NCBI GenBank assembly: GCA_004356335.1
Contig: SMXP01000172.1
Coordinates: 1 to 5,475, forward strand
Length of the DNA: 5,475 nt
Origin: Alphaproteobacteria bacterium
GTDB taxonomy: Bacteria > Pseudomonadota > Alphaproteobacteria > SMXP01
Reading direction: 5' to 3'
Shown: positions 1 to 4,704 of the stretch, piece after piece
Position numbering within the stretch: the stretch's first letter is position 1
Layout: every line of letters starts with the position of its first letter
Translations under genes and position numbers: made by a program
Notes under the pieces: generated by a model
What the model was told of the DNA's origin: nothing
Seen by the model: the letters and a program-made list of their open reading frames with translations, nothing else
Database searches by the model: none

Positions 1-257
1 ATTTTGCCTGCGGTAAATCGAACGATGTAATTGTGTTTGCCCAAAACCACATGGGGACCGTTTTGTTCGGTCCCACCAGTCGGTACAATAGCAATTGTCT
101 TTCCCTGCGCCACCAGGTCGCGCACCTCGACCCAGGTCAGTTCTTCGAGATGAACCTTGTCGCTGAGTGGCGCCGAAATCGGTCGCCCTATTTGGTAGCC
201 AAGACCCAAGATCAAACTGATTAAAATTGCGAAAAGAAACTTGGCAAGACGAGTCAT
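1..257 (-). CDS. Creatininase-family amidohydrolase, exported, N-terminal 85 residues only (runs off left edge)
   Basis: This is the N-terminal part of a creatininase (creatinine amidohydrolase) family protein. The family consists of metal-dependent hydrolases of cyclic or linear amides. Residues 1-22 (MTRLAKFLFAILISLILGLG...) have a basic start and a hydrophobic core, like a Sec signal peptide or signal anchor, so the enzyme probably acts in the periplasm. Residues 38-50 (EELTWVEVRDLVA) and 56-69 (IAIVPTGGTEQNGPH) match the family's opening 'LTWxEV...PvGstEqHGpH' block. E64 is kept. The usual metal-binding His of 'EQHG' is Asn (N66), and the position of the later ligand Asp ('LGTD') is His (H75, 'LGKHN'). 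This points to a variant subfamily. The ATG overlaps the TGA of the upstream desaturase gene (ATGA), so translation is probably coupled. No strong Shine-Dalgarno is visible. The C-terminal two thirds lie outside the window. The family call is fairly sure; the substrate is unknown. Confidence 0.8.
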   Translation of the reverse strand, partial: MTRLAKFLFAILISLILGLGYQIGRPISAPLSDKVHLEELTWVEVRDLVAQGKTIAIVPTGGTEQNGPHVVLGKHNYIVRFTAGK

Positions 258-1237
258 GATTCTTGCCCCAATCCCCAGCCCTGAATTCGGTGATAGGCCT
301 TTACAAAGGGCAATGTATAGATCTGCCAAACACCATGATATTCGCTGGCTTCGTCACCGGCCAACCCAAACTCGATCTCTTGATAGCGCTCGGGCACGCA
401 AAGCGATCCGGCGGACCAATCCCAAAAGGCGAAAATGAATCCGAAGTTACGATCGTAATATTTCGGTTCTGTGCCATGGTGAATCTGATGATGAGCGGGG
501 CTTATGAATAATTTTCCCCAAATGCCCCGATAAGGCAGCCATATATGTGTATGCCGAAGATTGTAGCCCAAGAAATAGAAGAAAAAGAGAATGATGTTTA
601 GACCGTCGACACCAATCTGGCCGGGTGTTTCGGCATATATAAATGAAAACACGCCGAATACGGCCCCTGCCATCAGTCCGCCAACCGATCCCGTAAATAG
701 ATCGTCGACCGGGTGCACACGATAAACCGTGATGGGCGTTAAAACTTCGGCCGAATGATGAACCTTATGAAACTCCCATAGAAGCGGTACCCGGTGCTGC
801 AATAAATGGGTTGAGAATATGGCTAAGTCCATGGCCAGAATGGCCGCGATGGTCATCAATATCGTCGCCAACCAACCGGATTGAATCAAGAGACCCTCCG
901 GTTGATCGAAGACGGTTACCAACGTGCTCTCGATCGCTTGAGAGGAAAACTCGCTGCCCAAGATGACAGGCGCAATGAAGAAAAAATACGCAATTCGATT
1001 GATTATAAAGAATTTGTAATCGGTTATTGCGGACGCATGCTTATATATTCTCTTGGGAAAGCAGAACTCAAAAATACTCTTTGGGTTATCTGCAACACGC
1101 GTTTTATAATTGAGATAATAGACAATGAGGGCGATGAGCAGGGCGCTTGCAAGATAGAGCCAGTAGATTCGCTGATCCGGCTGCGCCCCATATAAAAACG
1201 GCGATAAGACGCCCGAAAGTATGTCTTGCCACGTCAT
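254..1237 (-). CDS. Sterol desaturase / fatty acid hydroxylase family membrane protein
   Basis: This 327-residue integral membrane protein belongs to the sterol desaturase/fatty acid hydroxylase superfamily, which uses a histidine-bound di-iron centre and O2 to hydroxylate or desaturate lipids. The histidine boxes are visible: H144-x3-H148 (HLLQH), H157-x2-H160-H161 (HKVHH) and H250-x2-H253-H254 (HHQIHH), with extra His at 175, 229 and 231. Hydrophobic segments lie near residues 24-42, 74-94, 123-143, 183-201 and 212-224. The ATG at 1237 was chosen because AGGTGA lies 4 bases upstream and the membrane domain begins soon after. The frame stays open up to a GTG at 1375, but those 46 extra residues are only translated repeat DNA. 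The stop overlaps the creatininase start by 4 bases, so the two genes form one operon. Length fits the family. The lipid substrate (sterol, hopanoid, carotenoid or fatty acyl) cannot be told. Confidence 0.9.
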   Translation of the reverse strand: MTWQDILSGVLSPFLYGAQPDQRIYWLYLASALLIALIVYYLNYKTRVADNPKSIFEFCFPKRIYKHASAITDYKFFIINRIAYFFFIAPVILGSEFSSQAIESTLVTVFDQPEGLLIQSGWLATILMTIAAILAMDLAIFSTHLLQHRVPLLWEFHKVHHSAEVLTPITVYRVHPVDDLFTGSVGGLMAGAVFGVFSFIYAETPGQIGVDGLNIILFFFYFLGYNLRHTHIWLPYRGIWGKLFISPAHHQIHHGTEPKYYDRNFGFIFAFWDWSAGSLCVPERYQEIEFGLAGDEASEYHGVWQIYTLPFVKAYHRIQGWGLGQES

Positions 1238-1241
1238 GCCA

Positions 1242-1247
1242 TCACCT
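1242..1247 (-). promoter_or_regulatory. Shine-Dalgarno AGGTGA of the desaturase gene, touching the edge of a repeat
   Basis: On the minus strand AGGTGA stands 4 bases before the ATG at 1237 and supports that start over the upstream GTG. Its first two bases are the outermost bases of the repeat at 1246-1380 (CTAGAGC read on the other strand). Confidence 0.6.
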
Positions 1248-1380
1248 AGAGCGCCGTGCGCAAAAGTGTGTGCGGTTTTGCGCGTAAACGGCGCGACCAA
1301 ACAATAACTTAGAGCGCATTCAGGAAAAGCATGCCCCGGCAAAGGCCGGGGTGGACTCGGTTTTCCTGGAAACACTCTAG
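1246..1380 (+). repeat. Structured intergenic repeat, copy 1 (composite, 135 bp)
   Basis: This is the first of three related elements. It begins CTAGAGC and ends CTCTAG. Module 1 is a long hairpin: 1251-1257 (GCGCCGT) pairs with 1288-1294 (ACGGCGC), and 1258-1265 (GCGCAAAA) pairs with 1276-1283 (TTTTGCGC). The shared core GACCAAACAA-ta-ACTTAGAGC follows. Successive TAGAGC motifs are 63 bases apart, as in the other two copies. The second half differs from copies 2 and 3. It resembles another module-1 hairpin (the AGAGCGCATTCAGGAAAAG arm also occurs in copy 2) with a separate GC-rich hairpin inserted in its loop. The element lies just upstream of the desaturase gene. It resembles the palindromic intergenic repeats common in alphaproteobacterial genomes; the exact family was not checked. 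Confidence 0.85.
1334..1351. repeat. Small GC-rich hairpin nested inside repeat copy 1
   Basis: CCCCGGC (1334-1340), loop AAAG, GCCGGGG (1345-1351) form a perfect 7-bp stem. It sits in the loop of the second hairpin of copy 1. Removing about 22 bases here (CATG plus this hairpin) leaves a 48-base hairpin module, the same length as module 1 of the other copies. It therefore looks like an insertion of a second, different short palindrome. Confidence 0.65.
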
Positions 1381-1529
1381 GTCGGCGGGCTTAATATTTG
1401 ACTTAGAATTAATATTAATCAGACGTTAATGCGGTCGCTCAATACGCAACCTTTCCGTCAAACCCTATCGTCATCCGGTCTTTCCGTGTCTTTTTGATCA
1501 TTGATTTTGAATAAATTGGCGCGTCGTAT
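1381..1529 (-). promoter_or_regulatory. AT-rich spacer between two repeats, probable promoter region of the desaturase-creatininase operon
   Basis: The spacer is non-coding and noticeably more AT-rich than its surroundings, especially 1391-1430 and 1490-1520. It contains the perfect palindrome ATTAATATTAAT at 1408-1419. It is the only non-repeat DNA upstream of the left operon, so a promoter is expected here. I found no convincing -35/-10 pair: the best is TTGAGC with TTAATA 18 bases downstream on the minus strand, which is weak. The palindrome could be part of a -10 region, an operator or chance. The function is inferred from position. Confidence 0.35.
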
Positions 1530-1635
1530 TTAGAGCACGTTCACAAAAGATAGAATCGCTAACGTGCTCTAAGTCCTTGTTTGGTCGCGCATTCGGACGG
1601 AAAACCGGTACCCACTTTTCCTGAATGCGCTCTAG
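1530..1635 (-). repeat. Structured intergenic repeat, copy 2 (106 bp, inverted relative to copies 1 and 3)
   Basis: Read on the minus strand it starts CTAGAGC, forms module 1, carries the core GACCAAACAA-gg-ACTTAGAGC, and ends with module 2. In module 1, GCGCATTC (1587-1594) pairs with GAATGCGC (1623-1630), with an inner GGAAAA/TTTTCC pairing. In module 2, TAGAGCACGTT (1531-1541) pairs perfectly with AACGTGCTCTA (1561-1571). Its TAGAGC spacing (63 bases) and module 2 length (41 bases) equal those of copy 3, although the stem sequences differ. Its right edge contains the TAG stop codon of the MaoC gene (1632-1634). Confidence 0.88.
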
Positions 1636-2093
1636 GTGATGTACAAAGCCAGCGTTTCGGCAACCAGTGCCGGCTTTTGTTCGCCCTTGATTTCAACGGT
1701 GACTTCCGATGCGATCAGATACTGGCCCGGGCTGCGCTCAGTCACGTTGAGAATTTTAACTTTCGTTCTTATCTCGCTATTGACTTTTACAGGCTGCAAA
1801 AACCGTAATTTGTTGAGACCATAATTGATCACCATGATCATGTTTTCTAACTTTAGGGACGTCTCTTTCATAAGGTGAACCGTCAGCGACAATGTCAAAT
1901 AGCCATGGGCAATGGTCGAACCAAAGGGCGTTTCCGTTTCGGCGCGCTCCGGGTCGACGTGAATGAATTGGTGATCCAACGTGGCATCAGCGAATTGATT
2001 GATACGATCCTGATCAATTTTCAACCAATCCGAAACGCCAAGTTCCTTCCCGACATAGTCGGCTAACTGATCTTTTGAAACCACATTTGCCAT
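1632..2093 (-). CDS. MaoC/NodN-family (R)-specific enoyl-CoA hydratase
   Basis: This 153-residue single hot-dog domain protein belongs to the MaoC-like dehydratases, closest in appearance to the NodN-type group. It should add water to trans-2-enoyl-CoA to give (R)-3-hydroxyacyl-CoA, or catalyse the reverse. The hydratase-2 motif is clear at residues 34-51 (FADATLDHQFIHVDPERA), with the catalytic pair D40 and H45 five residues apart as in PhaJ-type enzymes. It is followed by the typical FGSTIAHGYLTLSL block (57-70). The ATG at 2093 is preceded by AAGGA 11 bases upstream; two nearer ATGs (in GGATGCATATGCC) are out of frame. The TAG stop falls in repeat copy 2. It lies downstream of three ACAD genes, separated from them by repeat copy 3, and would act after them in beta-oxidation. 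Substrate chain or ring type is unknown. The family call is firm. Confidence 0.92.
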   Translation of the reverse strand: MANVVSKDQLADYVGKELGVSDWLKIDQDRINQFADATLDHQFIHVDPERAETETPFGSTIAHGYLTLSLTVHLMKETSLKLENMIMVINYGLNKLRFLQPVKVNSEIRTKVKILNVTERSPGQYLIASEVTVEIKGEQKPALVAETLALYIT

Positions 2094-2146
2094 GGCATAT
2101 GCATCCTTATGGGTTGACTATTGCGTTAGGCTCCACGGCCGTAATG

Positions 2147-2252
2147 TTAGAGCATTTTCGAGCGAAGTGGACACCGGTTCGCGTTAAGAAAATGCGACCA
2201 AACAAGAACTTAGAGCGTTTCCACGATTCCGTTAAGTTCGGAAACGCTCTAG
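2147..2252 (+). repeat. Structured intergenic repeat, copy 3 (106 bp) between the ACAD and MaoC genes
   Basis: It starts TTAGAGC and ends GCTCTAG. Module 1: GCATTTTC (2152-2159) pairs with GAAAATGC (2188-2195), and GCGAA (2162-2166) with TTCGC (2178-2182). The core GACCAAACAA-ga-ACTTAGAGC follows. Module 2 is a perfect 12-bp stem, TAGAGCGTTTCC (2211-2222) with GGAAACGCTCTA (2240-2251), and a 17-base loop. The right edge supplies the TAG stop of the third ACAD gene (2249-2251). Transcripts of the minus-strand operon would contain the module 2 stem directly at the stop codon. The tract after it (AGTTCTTGTTT) is only moderately U-rich, so it is at best a weak terminator. Confidence 0.88.
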
Positions 2253-3472
2253 CTGTTTTTGTACTTTGCCAATTCAGCGCGCGCCACTTGACGGCGATGA
2301 ACCGCGTCCGGTCCATCAGCCAAACGCAGCGTCCGAACCTGCCGGTACATGTCCGCCAATGGAAAATCCTGAGACAGGCCTGCACCGCCATGCATCTGTA
2401 TCGCTTCATCGATGACACGGATGGCAACGTTCGGCGCTACGACTTTAATTTGGGATATGTAGGTTTGCGCCTGGCGCACACCGGCCGTGTCCATCATATG
2501 GGCCGCCTTGAGGCACAACAGCCGTGCCATTTCGATATCCATGCGGCTATTGGCGATGATGTCATAATTCGCGCCCAACCGCGCCAGCGGCTGGCCGAAC
2601 GCCGTCCGCGATAGGGATCGCTGGCACATCAATTCCAAAGCCCGTTCCGCCTGACCAAGAGCGCGCATAGCATGATGAATACGTCCCGGCCCAAGACGCC
2701 CTTGGGCAATCTCAAAACCGCGACCCCGGCCCAGAATCATATTCTCCTGCGGCACCCGAACATCGGTGAATCGAATGTGCATATGGCCATGGGGCGCACT
2801 GTCGTGACCAAACACATGCATGGCGCGCAACACCTCGACACCGGGCGTATCCATGGGCACCAAGATTTGTGAATGTTGTTGGTGCCTCGGTCCATCAGGA
2901 TCGGTTTTGACCATGACGATCATGATCTTGCAGCGCGGGTCACCGGCACCGGAAATATAGTGCTTTTCCCCATTCAGCACCCATCGATCGCCGTCAAGAA
3001 TAGCCGGCATGGCAATATTGGTCGCATCGGAGGAGGCCACGTCCGGCTCCGTCATGGCATAGGCCGAGCGAATTTGACCGGCCAGCAAGGGTTCGAGCCA
3101 TTGGCTTTTTTGCTCGTCCGATCCGTAGCGAACCAGGACCTCCATATTGCCGGTGTCGGGCGCGCTACAGTTGAACGCTTCAGCCGCCAGGACCGACCAG
3201 CCCATCTCTTCAGCCAAGTAAGCATAGTCGACCGTGGTCAATCCACGGCCCCGATCGCTGTCGGTTAGCCAGAAGTTCCACAATCCCTGTTGCCGCGCCT
3301 GGTCCTTCAAGTCGTCCAGAATTTTGGTCATAACGGGGGTATGTTGCCACCGATCCGACGCCTTTTCCGTCTCCGCCAGAAATTCCTGTTCAACGGGCAG
3401 CACCCGCGTGTGAATAAAATTGCGAACCTCATCGATCAACGGTTTGACCCGTTCGCTTGGTCCTAGGTCCAT
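2249..3472 (-). CDS. Acyl-CoA dehydrogenase, ACAD10/ACAD11 (LvaC-like) type
   Basis: This 407-residue flavoprotein of the acyl-CoA dehydrogenase family should oxidise an acyl-CoA to its 2-enoyl-CoA. Features of the ACAD10/11-like branch are visible: AMTEPDVASSDATNI (139-153, flavin/substrate loop), NGEKHYISGAGD (167-178), RHQQHSQILVPMDTPGV (196-212), GPGRIHHAMRALGQAERALE (261-280), SRTAFGQPLA (288-297), QMHGGAGLS (359-367) and RLADGPDAVH (383-392). By alignment the catalytic-base position of MCAD (E376) falls on D386, and the alternative helix position is Gly, so Asp is the likely base. The ATG at 3472 was chosen because AAAGGA lies 10 bases upstream. A TTG at 3523, directly after the preceding TGA, would add 17 residues but has no ribosome site. 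In mammals and in levulinate degradation, relatives work with an APH-type kinase on 4-hydroxyacyl-CoA; no kinase is in this window. Exact substrate is unknown. Confidence 0.9.
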   Translation of the reverse strand: MDLGPSERVKPLIDEVRNFIHTRVLPVEQEFLAETEKASDRWQHTPVMTKILDDLKDQARQQGLWNFWLTDSDRGRGLTTVDYAYLAEEMGWSVLAAEAFNCSAPDTGNMEVLVRYGSDEQKSQWLEPLLAGQIRSAYAMTEPDVASSDATNIAMPAILDGDRWVLNGEKHYISGAGDPRCKIMIVMVKTDPDGPRHQQHSQILVPMDTPGVEVLRAMHVFGHDSAPHGHMHIRFTDVRVPQENMILGRGRGFEIAQGRLGPGRIHHAMRALGQAERALELMCQRSLSRTAFGQPLARLGANYDIIANSRMDIEMARLLCLKAAHMMDTAGVRQAQTYISQIKVVAPNVAIRVIDEAIQMHGGAGLSQDFPLADMYRQVRTLRLADGPDAVHRRQVARAELAKYKNS

Positions 3473-3523
3473 AAACCCAACATCCTTTCTCAGTTCAGCC
3501 GGCGATCGCTGTATGACGGGCAA

Positions 3524-4663
3524 TCAATAGCCGTTCAAACGAGCCAATCTATCCGCATGAAAGTTCGGATCGCCAAATGTTTGGCGCGCCACCTCAGCCC
3601 GTTTAATGAAGAAGCCCATATTAAATTCATCCGTCATGCCCATGCCGCCGTGCATCTGAATCGCCTCATTGACCGCAACCCGTGTCGTCTCCCCCGTCTT
3701 TGCCTTAGCTAAACTGGCCAATGCAGGCAGTAGAGTCGATTTTTCGTCGATCCCCTGCAATGCCTTGAGAACAACGGATTTGCACAACTCAATATCACAA
3801 AAAAGCGTTGCCGCCCGATGCTGCAATGCCTGAAAAGAGCCAATCGGCACGCCGAACTGCTTTCGCTCCCGAAGATATTGAACGGTTTGCTCAAAAACTT
3901 CCTGCGCTATGCCAAGCATTTCCGCAGCAAGACAAATGCGTCCCACGTCGAGGATATACTCTAGATCATCAAATGCCTGATCGGGCGGACCTAAAATCTG
4001 TTCCGCCCCAATCGCCACATTCGCGAATTCTACACGCGCGGCATTTCGGCTATCGACCATAATCGATCGCCGGATGGCGACATTGGTCGTGCCGGCATCG
4101 ATCACAAAGAAAGTAAGTCCGCTTGGCTGCCCTCTCCTGCCCGATGTGCGCGCGGGCACAATAAGTTTATCGGCAACATGTCCGTCAATGACAAAAGACT
4201 TATTTCCGTTCAACACATACCCACCGTTTTTCCTGTGGGCTTCAAGAGCAATATCCGCAGGATTGTGGTGGGCGCTTTCGTCAATTGCCAATGCGACAAT
4301 GAGCCGGCCACTTGCGATGGCCGGAAGTAAATCATTCTTTTGCCGTTCGTTGCCCAAACGGGCCAGAGCCGTGACGCTTAAAATCGCCGTGGAAAATAAC
4401 GGTGACGCCGTCAATGTGCGGCCCATTTCCTCCAAAATGAGCCCGGCGCCCACATAGCCATAGCCGAGACCGCCATATTCCTCCGGAACGACAATCCCGG
4501 CCCATCCCATCTCGGTCATGTCTTGCCACAATTCCCGTGAAAAGCCGATCTCATCCTTGGTATCGCGCAAGCGTCGAAGCTCACCAATAGGCGCCTTGTC
4601 GGCAAGAAATCCCTTTGCCGATTCCCGGATCAATTGTTGTTCTTCGGTTAGAATAAGCGCCAT
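3524..4663 (-). CDS. Acyl-CoA dehydrogenase-like subunit, short type, no catalytic glutamate
   Basis: This 379-residue ACAD-fold protein has the N-terminal helical domain (1-120, with VVPEEYGGLGYGYVGAGLILEEMG at 58-81), the middle beta domain (about 121-230) and the C-terminal domain (231-379: ERKQFGVPIGSFQALQH 266-282, QMHGGMGMTDEFNMGFFIKRA 336-356). The usual TEPxxGSD flavin loop is replaced by IDESAHHNPAD (127-137). Neither known position of the base is Glu: the helix position reads LDVGR (G241), and the C-terminal position falls in TFGDPNFH (362-369). It is therefore probably the non-catalytic subunit of a heteromeric dehydrogenase, partnering the product of the gene 41 bases upstream, as in FadE pairs of Mycobacterium. 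The ATG at 4663 has AGAAAGG 13 bases upstream. The TGA abuts a possible TTG start of the next gene. The family is certain; the heteromer is inferred. Confidence 0.9.
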   Translation of the reverse strand: MALILTEEQQLIRESAKGFLADKAPIGELRRLRDTKDEIGFSRELWQDMTEMGWAGIVVPEEYGGLGYGYVGAGLILEEMGRTLTASPLFSTAILSVTALARLGNERQKNDLLPAIASGRLIVALAIDESAHHNPADIALEAHRKNGGYVLNGNKSFVIDGHVADKLIVPARTSGRRGQPSGLTFFVIDAGTTNVAIRRSIMVDSRNAARVEFANVAIGAEQILGPPDQAFDDLEYILDVGRICLAAEMLGIAQEVFEQTVQYLRERKQFGVPIGSFQALQHRAATLFCDIELCKSVVLKALQGIDEKSTLLPALASLAKAKTGETTRVAVNEAIQMHGGMGMTDEFNMGFFIKRAEVARQTFGDPNFHADRLARLNGY

Positions 4664-4704
4664 TGGAACGTTAAAGCCTTTCTCGCCCAGACAATATGCC
4701 AGGG

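Noticed and set aside
881..1195. Plus-strand open frame of 104 codons inside the desaturase gene
   Set aside because: It is antisense to a conserved membrane protein region and shows no family motif.
1238..1375. Upstream extension of the desaturase frame to a GTG at 1375 (46 more residues)
   Set aside because: The extra residues are translation of repeat copy 1, proline-rich and unlike the family. The ATG at 1237 has a good AGGTGA site and precedes the membrane domain directly.
2211..2251. Intrinsic terminator after the third ACAD gene
   Set aside because: The 12-bp stem is strong, but the following tract on the minus strand (AGTTCTTGTTT) is not a true U run, the loop is 17 bases, and the structure is part of a dispersed repeat.
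1246..2252. CRISPR-like array
   Set aside because: The three repeats are in mixed orientation, irregularly spaced and contain genes between them; the arms vary in sequence.
2075..2614. Plus-strand open frame of 179 codons
   Set aside because: It runs antisense through the MaoC start, repeat copy 3 and the end of the third ACAD, with no recognisable domain; it is a shadow of the minus-strand genes.
2873..3268. Plus-strand open frame of 131 codons
   Set aside because: It is fully antisense to the third ACAD, whose family motifs run unbroken through this stretch.
3473..3523. TTG start at 3523 for the third ACAD, directly abutting the previous TGA
   Set aside because: There is no ribosome-binding site before it, and the ATG at 3472 has AAAGGA at 10 bases and gives a normal family N-terminus. 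It cannot be excluded.
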